Shown: positions 8,151-15,664 of the stretch, one piece after another | Layout: the number at the start of each line of letters is the position of its first letter | Position numbering within the stretch: the first letter of the stretch is position 1 | From: Cyanobacteria bacterium UBA11370 | GTDB taxonomy: Bacteria; Cyanobacteriota; Cyanobacteriia; Cyanobacteriales; Coleofasciculaceae | Direction of reading: 5' to 3' | DNA length: 16,924 bases | Assembly (NCBI GenBank): GCA_003486645.1 | Contig: DNGI01000189.1 | Coordinates: 1-16,924, forward strand | Notes under the pieces: model-generated | Told to the model about the DNA's origin: nothing | Seen by the model: only the letters and a program-made list of their open reading frames with translations | Databases searched by the model: none | Position numbers and translations under genes: made by a program

Positions 8151-8948
8151 ATGAAACTTGAAGGAAAAATAGCTTTAGTAACGGGTAGTAGCCAAGGAAT
8201 TGGTCAAGGTATTGCTGTACGTTTAGCCACCGAAGGAGCTAGTATTGTCATTGACTATCGCTCTCATCCAGAAGGTGCTGAGGAAACTTTGGCTAAGGTA
8301 GAAAAGGCTGGTGGCAAGTGCCATATGTCTGGCTGTCCTCACTCTCCGGGTTATATTATCAAAGCTGATTTAGGTGTTGTTAGCGACGTGCGCCGGATGA
8401 TTGATGAGAGCATTGCACATTTTGGTAAGTTAGATATTTTAGTTAATAATGCAGGAATTGAACGACACGGTGCGTTTTGGGATGTGACTGAAGCTGATTA
8501 TGATGCCGTGATGAATGTCAATTTGAAGGGCGTATTTTTTGCTACCCAGGAAATGGTTAAGCACTTAAGAGAAACCAAACGAACTGGAAAAATTATCAAC
8601 ATTAGTTCGGTGCATGAAGAACTACCATTTCCCAATTTTACAGCCTATTGTGCTAGTAAAGGTGGGATGAAAATGTTGACTCGTAACTTGGCAGTTGAGC
8701 TTGGTTCTTTAGGAATTACGATTAACAATGTAGCGCCAGGAGCCATTGAAACTCCGATCAATACTAAGCTGTTAAATGATCCAGAAAAATTGGGTGCTTT
8801 GGTGAAAAATATTCCCCTTGGTCGTTTGGGTAAACCAGAAGATGTAGCTTCCCTTGTTGCTTTTTTGGCTTCATCTGATGCTGACTACATCACAGGTGCA
8901 ACCTTCTTCGTCGATGGTGGATTGCTTTGGAATTATCAGGAGCAGTAA
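8151..8948 (+). CDS. SDR oxidoreductase, glucose 1-dehydrogenase type
   Basis: This 265-aa classical short-chain dehydrogenase has the cofactor motif TGSSQGIG (11-18), NNAG (99-102), catalytic N124, S152/S153, Y166 and K170 (YCASK), and the C-terminal ITGATFFVDGG. DYRS after the second strand, like the NYRS of Bacillus glucose dehydrogenase, would allow NADP. Members oxidise sugars such as beta-D-glucose with NAD(P), but substrate calls in this family are weak. Compared with Bacillus glucose dehydrogenase there is an insertion of about 10 residues (57-69, CHMSGCPHSPGYI) rich in Cys and His. I chose ATG 8151 because AGGAGAA (8139-8145) is 5 bp upstream; the TTG at 8148 is too close. It is first in a plus-strand gene set with the DM13 lipoprotein and the 288-aa protein, and faces a GH63 glucosidase further on. 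Confidence 0.9.
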   Translation: MKLEGKIALVTGSSQGIGQGIAVRLATEGASIVIDYRSHPEGAEETLAKVEKAGGKCHMSGCPHSPGYIIKADLGVVSDVRRMIDESIAHFGKLDILVNNAGIERHGAFWDVTEADYDAVMNVNLKGVFFATQEMVKHLRETKRTGKIINISSVHEELPFPNFTAYCASKGGMKMLTRNLAVELGSLGITINNVAPGAIETPINTKLLNDPEKLGALVKNIPLGRLGKPEDVASLVAFLASSDADYITGATFFVDGGLLWNYQEQ

Positions 8949-8958
8949 GATCATTTGT

Positions 8959-9063
8959 ATGTCTCAGTTCAAAACTTCATCCAGAATCAATCTCCATAGC
9001 AAGGTAACTGAGAGCATATCCAAGGCTGCCGCCATAGCAATTTTCGCGCTTCCGATCAAATAG
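8959..9063 (+). CDS. Possible 34-aa small protein
   Basis: A short frame between the SDR and the DM13 gene begins ATG at 8959 and stops TAG at 9061-9063. The peptide is basic in its first half (MSQFKTSSRINLHSK) and ends in an Ala/Ile-rich stretch, SKAAAIAIFALPIK. That pattern would suit a short amphipathic or membrane-touching peptide, or the remnant of a longer gene. No good Shine-Dalgarno sequence precedes it, and the frame could be chance. The product is unrecognised. Confidence 0.2.
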   Translation: MSQFKTSSRINLHSKVTESISKAAAIAIFALPIK

Positions 9064-9081
9064 TTTAAGGATTTTCTACTT

Positions 9082-9582
9082 ATGAAACTCAACCATTTAC
9101 TAACCCTGAGTCTCGCTGCTGTGTTGATTGTTAGCTGTACCCAACAAGAATCAGTCAGCCAACCTTCTACAAGCCCTCTTGCTCAATCTAGTCCTAGTTC
9201 AACAGAATCAGTTGAAACTGTAAATCAAGATGTCATTAAGTCTGGCACCTTTGTTTCTGGAGAACACCCTACCCAAGGAACAGTTCAGATTGTTACTAAA
9301 AATGGAAAACCTGTTTTAGAACTCAATGAGGCATTTAAAACCTCTGAAATGGGACCTGATTTAGTGGTAATCTTACATCGTTCTAGTGATGTGATTGGCT
9401 CTACTAAACCCCCAGCCTATCCAATTCAACAGTCAGATTATGTTATCCTTGCTCCCTTGCAAAAGTTTAGTGGCGCTCAAAGCTATTCCATTCCAGATAA
9501 CGTTAATTTAGCAGACTATCAATCCGTTGCGATCTGGTGTCGTAAATTCAATGCAACGTTTGGTGCTGCTGCTCTTAATTAA
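9082..9582 (+). CDS. DM13 domain lipoprotein
   Basis: The 166-aa protein begins with a lipoprotein signal (MKLNHLLTLSLAAVLIVSC) with lipidated C19, then a Ser/Thr/Gln-rich linker (about 20-50) and a DM13 domain (about 53-165). DM13 signs are SGTFVSGEHPTQGTVQI, the central GPDLVVIL (91-98), and the late IWCRKFNATFGAA with a conserved cysteine, C153. DM13 is described as an extracytoplasmic domain, related in context to DOMON and proposed to be redox-active; its substrate is not known. The protein should be anchored in a membrane facing the periplasm. AAGG at 9067-9070 is a distant ribosome binding site. It lies 133 bp after the SDR gene and 33 bp before the 288-aa gene, probably one transcript with the latter. 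Confidence 0.88.
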   Translation: MKLNHLLTLSLAAVLIVSCTQQESVSQPSTSPLAQSSPSSTESVETVNQDVIKSGTFVSGEHPTQGTVQIVTKNGKPVLELNEAFKTSEMGPDLVVILHRSSDVIGSTKPPAYPIQQSDYVILAPLQKFSGAQSYSIPDNVNLADYQSVAIWCRKFNATFGAAALN

Positions 9583-9615
9583 GTGCCTTCAAGTCAATAA
9601 ACGGAGTAATTTAGT

Positions 9616-10482
9616 ATGAATAAGTTAGAGCAAAAAACAGGCAAAGTTAATCTTCAAGAACTGACAGAAAGCAGACAGCAATTACACTATGCCATTCAGT
9701 TTCTTGCTGCAACGGGGAATGCTTTAGCCGAACCCCAACCTGATTACAGCCATACGAGTTTGGGATGGAATCCGGAATTAAATGTCTTTGTTGGAAGCCT
9801 TATTCAAGGTGAAACATCTTTTCAAGTCGCCCTCGATCCGGTCAGTCTTACCTCACTTATTTTGGATGAACAAGGGAATAAAATTGCTGCATTACCATTG
9901 CATAAAAAAACATTGGTAGAGGGATTGAATTGGCACAAAAATGAGATTTCTAAATTAGGTGCTGATGCCAGTAAAATAACTCTTCTTTCCTATCCACCTG
10001 ATGATTTTCCGGATCATCCAGTTGCTCACGGTACTCCCTTCGATGCTAGCAAAGAATCTGAGCGTAGTGAATTGGTAGCCTATTATGCTAATACCTACGA
10101 ACTTTTGCAGGAAATTATTGCTATAACTGAGGATAGTTCACCCATCCATATTTGGCCGCATCACTTTGATATGGCAACCTTAATCTCTCTCCCAAGTACT
10201 AAAGATGGAGAGGAGAAAACTATCGGTATTGGTTTGTCTCCTGGTGATACCAGTTATGACGAACCATACTGGTATGTGACTCCCTATCCTTACCCAAAAA
10301 TTGACGAGTTTCCTAGTTTAGAAGGCAATGGTTTCTGGCATAAACAAAACTGGGTCGGAGCGGTTTTAACTGCCTCTAACTTGGCAAAAAACGTGACTGA
10401 AAAAGCTCAACAAAGTCAGGTTAGGTCTTTTGTTCATTCTGCTTTAAATGAATCGAAAGTACTGCTTCAAGAGGCAGCCTAA
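9616..10482 (+). CDS. Uncharacterised 288-aa protein with WPHHFD motif
   Basis: A soluble-looking protein without signal peptide or membrane segments. Strong motifs are IHIWPHHFD (177-185), IGIGLSPGD (203-211), and an aromatic run DEPYWYVTPYPYP (215-227), followed by WHKQNWVGAVL (241-251). The cluster of His, Asp and aromatic residues resembles a metal or sugar-binding active site. It recalls the DUF5996-like proteins, which share a WPHHFD-type motif; I am not certain of the family and give no function. The start is set by GGAG (9603-9606), 9 bp before the ATG. It follows the DM13 gene by 33 bp and is closed by the terminator at 10514-10574, so it ends the SDR-DM13 transcript. Confidence 0.8.
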   Translation: MNKLEQKTGKVNLQELTESRQQLHYAIQFLAATGNALAEPQPDYSHTSLGWNPELNVFVGSLIQGETSFQVALDPVSLTSLILDEQGNKIAALPLHKKTLVEGLNWHKNEISKLGADASKITLLSYPPDDFPDHPVAHGTPFDASKESERSELVAYYANTYELLQEIIAITEDSSPIHIWPHHFDMATLISLPSTKDGEEKTIGIGLSPGDTSYDEPYWYVTPYPYPKIDEFPSLEGNGFWHKQNWVGAVLTASNLAKNVTEKAQQSQVRSFVHSALNESKVLLQEAA

Positions 10483-10513
10483 AACTAGCTTGAACGTAGT
10501 TTTCCGATAGAGT

Positions 10514-10574
10514 TGCACCAATCTAACCCATCCCCAAAGATAGGGAAAAGATAGATTGGTGCAGAGTATTTTTT
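10514..10574 (+). terminator. Intrinsic terminator
   Basis: A 12-bp perfect stem, TGCACCAATCTA (10514-10525) with TAGATTGGTGCA (10552-10563), encloses a 26-nt loop that has its own small TCCC/GGGA stem. Six T residues follow at 10569-10574. It lies 31 bp after the stop of the 288-aa gene. The T-tract is only on the plus-strand side, so it serves that gene set, though the stem may also stall the converging glucosidase transcript. Confidence 0.75.
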
Positions 10575-10576
10575 AA

Positions 10577-13312
10577 TTAAGCGATCGCCTTTAATTCTTC
10601 TTCTTCTATCGGCATTTGCCTTAATTCAGGCTTTTGATTTTGGGCTTCATACTCGCCAAATTGCTGAATCAGCTTGGCAACTAAACCTGTCCAACCGGTT
10701 TGATGAGAAGCACCAATTCCCGCCCCATTATCCCCGTGAAAATATTCATGGAACAGAATTAAATTTTGCCAATTCGGATCAGTTTGAAACATTTCAATTC
10801 CACCATACAACGGTCGCCGTCCTGATGAATCTTTAAGGAAAATTTGTATTAACCGTTTAGACAATTCTGTTGACACGTCCCAGAGATTCAAATATTGACC
10901 AGAACCCGTTGGATATTCCACCGTAAAATCATCTCCTAAGTAGTGGTAAAACTTTTGTAGCGACTCAATCAGTAAAAAATTCACCGGAAACCAAACCGGA
11001 CCCCGCCAATTAGAATTACCACCAAACAAACCACTACTCGATTCAGCAGGTTCATAATCCACGCAAAACTGACTCCCATTGACATCAAAACGATAAGGAT
11101 GTTCTGCATGAAATCTGGAAACAGCACGAATACCATAAGCACCGAGAAACTCAGTTTCATCCAGCATCTTTTGCAGAATTTTCTTTAGTTTATCCCGATG
11201 CACAATCGCCAATAACCGTTTCGCGCCCACTCCTGGTGTTTGCATACAAGCGACATTGTGTTTCAAGTGAGGGCGATTTTCGATAAACCATTCTAAACGT
11301 TCTTTAAAGGCTGGCAATTTTTCTAATATTTCCGGCTCAATTGTTGCCACAGCAAACAGTGGTACTAATCCGACCATTGACCGTACTTTCAGTTTAATTT
11401 GTTCCCCATCGGGCAACTGTAAAACATCGTAAAAGAATCCATCTTTTTCATCCCACAAAGCAGTGTCATCTTCACCAATGTGATTCATGGCTTTAGCGAT
11501 GTAAAGGAAATGTTCAAAAAATTTAGTTGCAATATCTTCGTAGACAGGATTATCCAAAGCTAATTCTAAAGCAATAGTGAGTAAATTCAGACAATACATT
11601 GCCATCCAACTCGTGCCATCCGATTGATTAATATATCCCCCAGTTGGCAGTTCCGCGCTACGATCAAATACACCCACATTATCCATCCCCAAGAATCCCC
11701 CTTGGAAGACATTTTTCCCTTCAGCATCCTTGCGATTAACCCACCAGGTAAAATTGAGTAATAGCTTTTGAAAGACCCGTTCTAAAAATTGGCGATCGCT
11801 ACGACCATACATTTTTTGCTCAATCTTATAAACGCGCCACGTTGCCCAAGCATGAACCGGAGGATTAACATCACTAAATGCCCATTCATAAGCGGGAATT
11901 TGCCCATTTGGGTGCATATACCATTCCCGCGTCAGGATGTCTAATTGATACTTAGCATAATCCGGATCAATCATTGCTAGAGTAATCGTATGAAAGGCTG
12001 TATCCCAAACACAATAGTAAGGATATTCCCACTTATCTGGCATTGAAAGAATTTCATTATTATCCAGATGAATCCACTCATGATTACGGTGGCGTGATGC
12101 TGGCGGCGGTGGGGTTGCCGGATCACCTTCTAGCCAATTTTCTATACTGTAAGAATAGAATTGTTTGCTCCACAACATCCCAGCAAATGCCTGCCGTTGC
12201 ACGTTTCGCATATCCTCACTTAAGGGGAAAGGTGTAAGGCGTTGATAAAATTCATCTGCCTCTTGTATTCGGGTTTGAAATATCCTGTTAAATTCGTTAC
12301 CAAAGGGTTGGTTAAGGTCACGAGAATTACTCAAACGTAACTGAATTATTTGCGTTTCTCCGGCAGGAATAGATAACACATAATGAGCCGAAGCTTTTGT
12401 GCCAATTTTATCAGGATTAATCGCTTCTTTTTTTCCATTGACGATATAGTTATTAATCCCATCTTTAACGTAAGGACAAGTATTTTCTACCCCAAACAAC
12501 CGCTGAGTATTAGTTTCATTTTCAGTAAATAATAACTCGCTTGACCCGGCGCAATAAAGCCAGCGTTTTCCCAGCATTGGGTGCGAAGCTTCAATTAGAC
12601 TGAATTCAATCTCCTTGTCAGCAACAGAGGCAGATTGAATTGCCTTGAGTATTGGTTTTTCAGCGTGATAATTCCAAGACCAAGTATTGCGGAACCATAA
12701 CGTTGGTAAAAGATGTAGGGTTTTAGCTTCTGACCCCCGGTTAACAATCTGAATTTGCATCAGGATATCTTCAGGAGATACCTTGGCATACTCCACAAAC
12801 ACATCAAAGTACCGATTCTCCTTAAATACTCCGGTATCCAATAATTCAAACTCTAACTCTCGACGCGATCGCCGTTGGTTTTCGGCGATTAATTGAGTGT
12901 AGGGAAATGCGGATTGCGGATATTTGTAGAGGTATTTCATGTAAGAATGAGTAGGAGTATTATCCAGATAAAAGTAATACTCTTTGAGATCTTCCCCATG
13001 ATTTCCCTCATTACCTGTTAGCCCAAACATCCGCTCTTTGAGAATGGGATCTTCGCCATTCCAAAGTGCGATCGCCAAACAAAGTTGCTGTTGATCATCC
13101 GAAATTCCAGCTATTCCATCTTCACCCCAACGGTAAGCACGGGAACGAGCATGATCGTGGGGAAAAGAGTCCCAAACTGTACCATCAGAACTGTAATCTT
13201 CTCGTACCGTTCCCCATTGCCGTTCGCTCAAATAGGGTCCCCATTTGTGCCATTGAGCTTGATGATTACGGGATTCTTCTAGCCTTTGTTCTTCCGCTGT
13301 TTTGGTTGTCAT
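10577..13312 (-). CDS. GH63/MGH1-type glucosidase
   Basis: This 911-aa cytoplasmic glycoside hydrolase has no signal peptide. The N-terminal part (about 1-370) is beta-rich and starts with the family block [13 protein letters not shown] and [20 protein letters not shown]. The C-terminal part is an (alpha/alpha)6 barrel with [10 protein letters not shown] (433-441), PAYEWAF (473-479), GFLGMDN (539-545), [10 protein letters not shown] (769-778) and [11 protein letters not shown] (855-865). By analogy with GH37 and GH63 enzymes, D544 is the likely general acid and E856 the likely base. Members are usually annotated as glucosidase and act on terminal alpha-glucose of oligosaccharides or glucosides; the exact substrate cannot be read here. 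The ATG at 13312 has a weak AGGA upstream. It converges on the SDR gene set, and released glucose could feed that dehydrogenase, which is inference. Confidence 0.9.
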   Translation of the reverse strand: MTTKTAEEQRLEESRNHQAQWHKWGPYLSERQWGTVREDYSSDGTVWDSFPHDHARSRAYRWGEDGIAGISDDQQQLCLAIALWNGEDPILKERMFGLTGNEGNHGEDLKEYYFYLDNTPTHSYMKYLYKYPQSAFPYTQLIAENQRRSRRELEFELLDTGVFKENRYFDVFVEYAKVSPEDILMQIQIVNRGSEAKTLHLLPTLWFRNTWSWNYHAEKPILKAIQSASVADKEIEFSLIEASHPMLGKRWLYCAGSSELLFTENETNTQRLFGVENTCPYVKDGINNYIVNGKKEAINPDKIGTKASAHYVLSIPAGETQIIQLRLSNSRDLNQPFGNEFNRIFQTRIQEADEFYQRLTPFPLSEDMRNVQRQAFAGMLWSKQFYSYSIENWLEGDPATPPPPASRHRNHEWIHLDNNEILSMPDKWEYPYYCVWDTAFHTITLAMIDPDYAKYQLDILTREWYMHPNGQIPAYEWAFSDVNPPVHAWATWRVYKIEQKMYGRSDRQFLERVFQKLLLNFTWWVNRKDAEGKNVFQGGFLGMDNVGVFDRSAELPTGGYINQSDGTSWMAMYCLNLLTIALELALDNPVYEDIATKFFEHFLYIAKAMNHIGEDDTALWDEKDGFFYDVLQLPDGEQIKLKVRSMVGLVPLFAVATIEPEILEKLPAFKERLEWFIENRPHLKHNVACMQTPGVGAKRLLAIVHRDKLKKILQKMLDETEFLGAYGIRAVSRFHAEHPYRFDVNGSQFCVDYEPAESSSGLFGGNSNWRGPVWFPVNFLLIESLQKFYHYLGDDFTVEYPTGSGQYLNLWDVSTELSKRLIQIFLKDSSGRRPLYGGIEMFQTDPNWQNLILFHEYFHGDNGAGIGASHQTGWTGLVAKLIQQFGEYEAQNQKPELRQMPIEEEELKAIA

Positions 13313-13490
13313 AATGGATATTATTTCCTGCTGAAAAGCCTATTGATGGATTGATTAATTTGCTAGTTTCAGTGTCTCTTTGGAAGCCTAGGTTGTACTG
13401 AGGTAATCATTAAGAGTTGATGAGAGAACGATAAATAGGAGTATAAGATAGACTCAGGTAAGGCTTATTTTTGGCAATGGGATCTTGTGG

Positions 13491-13518
13491 TGATAGCGGA
13501 TAGCTGATGGCTGATGGT
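13491..13518. repeat. Degenerate heptamer repeat (TRATRGC-like)
   Basis: Four head-to-tail heptamers occur: TGATAGC, GGATAGC, TGATGGC, TGATGGT. They resemble the TAATGGC array at 149-208 but have diverged. They lie 51 bp before the RTX-like gene and just upstream of a TATAAA word (13521-13526) that could be a -10 box. No well-spaced -35 box was found. Confidence 0.55.
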
Positions 13519-13568
13519 TATATAAAATTATTGGATGTCAATGCTCAGACGTATAGAGATTAAGAAAT

Positions 13569-15461
13569 ATGGCAGTCTTAAATGGAACCAACGGCAACGA
13601 TGAACTCAATGGGACTAGTGCAAACGATGAATTTAATCCTGGTTTAGGCGATGACCAAGTAGACGGCGGTATCGGTAACGATTTACTAATCCTAGACTAC
13701 TCCCAAGGCGATACAGGCACTGGTATGACTCTAGATACCTCCAGCGATCTCTTTGGTGCTGAAGGGTATGGGTATCGTTACACAGCCCTAGGCAGTATCG
13801 TTTATCTTGACCGGATCTACTTTGAAGGTATCGACCGTTTCAATATCGTAGGTACGAGCAAAGATGACTACATTAACCCTTGGCGTGGCAATGATACCAT
13901 CAACGCTGGAGCAGGGGATGATACCGTTAGTAACGGTGATGGTGGTTATGACTTTCTTGATGGCGGAGCAGGCACTGACACCCTACTGTTAGACTTATCT
14001 AGCTTCAGTAATATTACCATCAATAATCCCCTTCTTGGTATTAATATTCCCGGTGTTATTCAGGCAATAAACTTCGAGAAATTCAACATTACGACTGGCA
14101 ATGGTAACAATACTCTAACGCAATCTGGACTGATTAATGGAGCTGTCTACCGTAGCAATGAAATCTTTAACGGTGGTGGCGGAAACGATACATTCAATGC
14201 AGGTTTAGGTAAGGATGACCAAGTAAAAGGTTATACAGGTGATGACCTGCTTATTTTAGACTACTCCGTGGATGATACAGGTACTGGTATGACCCTGGAT
14301 GCTTCCAGTGACAGCTTTGGTGCTGAAGGATATGGGTATCGATATACAGCAACAAACAGTACCGTTTATCTGGATCGGATTTACTTTGAAGAGATCAACC
14401 GTTTTGCTATTACAGGTACGAGTAAAAACGACTATATTAACCCTTCGACTGGCAATGATACTATCAACGCTGGGGCGGGGAATGATACGGTAACAAATGG
14501 CGGTGGTGGTTATGACATTCTTGATGGTGGTACAGGTACTGATAGGCTGCGGTTAGACTTCTCTAATCAAAGTAGCAGTATCACTATTTCCAATCCTAAT
14601 CTCGGCATTGATATGCCTGGAACTGTTCAAGCTATAAACTTTGAAAGATTCACCATTACTACTGGCTCTGGCAACGATACTTTAACACAGTCAGGACTCA
14701 TTAATAATGCCGTTTATCGTAGTAATGATGTTTTTAGTGGTGGTAGTGGTAACGATACATTTAACCCTGGTTTAGGTCGGAATGATGAAGTCTACGGCTA
14801 TACAGGTGATGACCTGCTAATCTTGGATTACTCTATAGGCGATACAGGTATTGGTATATCAATGAATATCTCTAGTAGCACCTATGGATCTAAAGGAAAT
14901 GTGTATCGATATACGACGAGTACTAGTTCGAGTTATCTCGACTACCTTTACTTCCAAGACATCGACCGTTTTAACATTAAAGGCACTAGTAAAAATGATA
15001 ATATCACCACTTGGTCTGGTGATGACAGTATCAATGGTGGCGCTGGTAACGATAGAATCAACGGTCGTGGTGGGGATGATACTGTAACTGGAGGATCTGG
15101 GGTAGATCGATTTATCTACAATACTGGCTCAAGTTTTACAACCAATGATGTAGGTGTAGATACTATTACTGATTTTGTGAGAGGTACAGATAGAATCGTC
15201 TTAGATAAAACTACCTTTACAACACTTACGAGTGTAGCGGGTGGGGGTTTAAATAGCAGTGATTTTGCTGTTATTAATGCTTCTGACGATGGGGAATTGG
15301 TAGCAGGAGGTCTTGCAGATCGAATCGTTTTCAATCAAGCGACTGGCGATTTATTCTATAATCAAAATGGAACGACTGCTGGGTTAGGAAGTGGGGGAAT
15401 GTTTGCTAATTTATCTGGGGTAACAACTCTATCTGGCAGTAACTTCTTGGTTCAAGTTTAA
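13569..15461 (+). CDS. RTX-like calcium-binding repeat protein
   Basis: The 630-aa acidic, Gly/Asp/Asn-rich protein has almost no lysine-rich or hydrophobic stretches and no N-terminal signal peptide. It contains RTX-type nonapeptides (for example GNDTINAGAGDDTV at 108-120 and GGAGNDRINGRGGDDTV at 490-506), which form calcium-binding beta-rolls. About 2.6 tandem copies of a 189-residue unit (about 19-205, 206-394, 395-511) each begin with a block like NDTFNPGLG and LLILDYS. The tail (about 512-630) resembles the C-terminal domain of cyanobacterial hemolysin-type proteins (DTITDFVRGTDRI, then IVFNQATGDLFYNQNG), probably the type I secretion signal. Role: extracellular or surface protein, unknown. 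No ABC exporter genes are nearby. The start has only a weak ribosome binding site. No HIP1 octamer lies in the gene. Confidence 0.88.
   Translation: MAVLNGTNGNDELNGTSANDEFNPGLGDDQVDGGIGNDLLILDYSQGDTGTGMTLDTSSDLFGAEGYGYRYTALGSIVYLDRIYFEGIDRFNIVGTSKDDYINPWRGNDTINAGAGDDTVSNGDGGYDFLDGGAGTDTLLLDLSSFSNITINNPLLGINIPGVIQAINFEKFNITTGNGNNTLTQSGLINGAVYRSNEIFNGGGGNDTFNAGLGKDDQVKGYTGDDLLILDYSVDDTGTGMTLDASSDSFGAEGYGYRYTATNSTVYLDRIYFEEINRFAITGTSKNDYINPSTGNDTINAGAGNDTVTNGGGGYDILDGGTGTDRLRLDFSNQSSSITISNPNLGIDMPGTVQAINFERFTITTGSGNDTLTQSGLINNAVYRSNDVFSGGSGNDTFNPGLGRNDEVYGYTGDDLLILDYSIGDTGIGISMNISSSTYGSKGNVYRYTTSTSSSYLDYLYFQDIDRFNIKGTSKNDNITTWSGDDSINGGAGNDRINGRGGDDTVTGGSGVDRFIYNTGSSFTTNDVGVDTITDFVRGTDRIVLDKTTFTTLTSVAGGGLNSSDFAVINASDDGELVAGGLADRIVFNQATGDLFYNQNGTTAGLGSGGMFANLSGVTTLSGSNFLVQV
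13623..15101 (+). repeat. Long in-gene tandem repeats, period about 567 bp
   Basis: Within the RTX-like gene, units start at about 13623, 14184 and 14751; the third stops near 15101. The motif LLILDYS recurs at residues 39, 227 and 416, giving periods of 188 and 189 residues. Units two and three share an exact 20-base stretch at 14232-14251 and 14799-14818, 567 bp apart. This indicates duplication of a whole segment rather than independent nonapeptide growth. Confidence 0.85.
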
Positions 15462-15492
15462 TGGGAACAGGACTCAGTTGGCTGTTCAGATA

Positions 15493-15515
15493 CCCGACTT
15501 CTTCAAGAAGTTGGG
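15493..15515 (+). terminator. Hairpin after the RTX-like gene
   Basis: CCCGACTTC (15493-15501) pairs with GAAGTTGGG (15507-15515), nine base pairs with one G-U, around a 5-nt loop. It begins 32 bp after the stop codon. The tract that follows has only scattered T residues. Hairpins of this ACTTCTT-AAGAAGT type recur between genes of many cyanobacteria, from memory, so it may be a dispersed repeat as well as a terminator. Confidence 0.5.
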
Positions 15516-15626
15516 GATATCGGTATTTAAGAATTAGGGACGACTTGCTCAAAACTAGGGAACTCCTTAATAGTGGAATAAACAGAAGAATAAATTAGAA
15601 AGGGTAACTCATCAGCATCTAGATCT

Positions 15627-15651
15627 GATACCATCGGATTTTATCGGTATC
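15627..15651 (+). promoter_or_regulatory. Small inverted repeat just before the permease start
   Basis: GATACC (15627-15632) and GGTATC (15646-15651) flank a 13-nt loop and end 13 bp before the permease ATG. The spot where a Shine-Dalgarno sequence should lie shows none. The hairpin might influence translation, or be a protein site, or chance. Confidence 0.25.
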
Positions 15652-15664
15652 AACTTTCACTTGA

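Noticed and set aside
8854..9063. Open frame overlapping the end of the SDR gene in another frame
   Set aside because: It overlaps the conserved SDR C-terminus, has no ribosome binding site and its first part is a shadow of the SDR frame. Only its last 34 codons are kept as a weak candidate.
12094..12135. Proline run in the glucosidase (about residues 399-404) as a low-complexity insertion
   Set aside because: A proline-rich segment before the R-x-H-x-EW block is, as I recall, normal in this GH63 group.
13066..13314. Plus-strand open frame opposite the start of the glucosidase
   Set aside because: It lies wholly antisense to a strongly conserved GH63 N-terminus and its translation shows no family motif.
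13623..15101. Repeats in the RTX-like gene as a mobile element or CRISPR
   Set aside because: The periodicity is in frame and at protein level, with no terminal inverted repeats or transposase.
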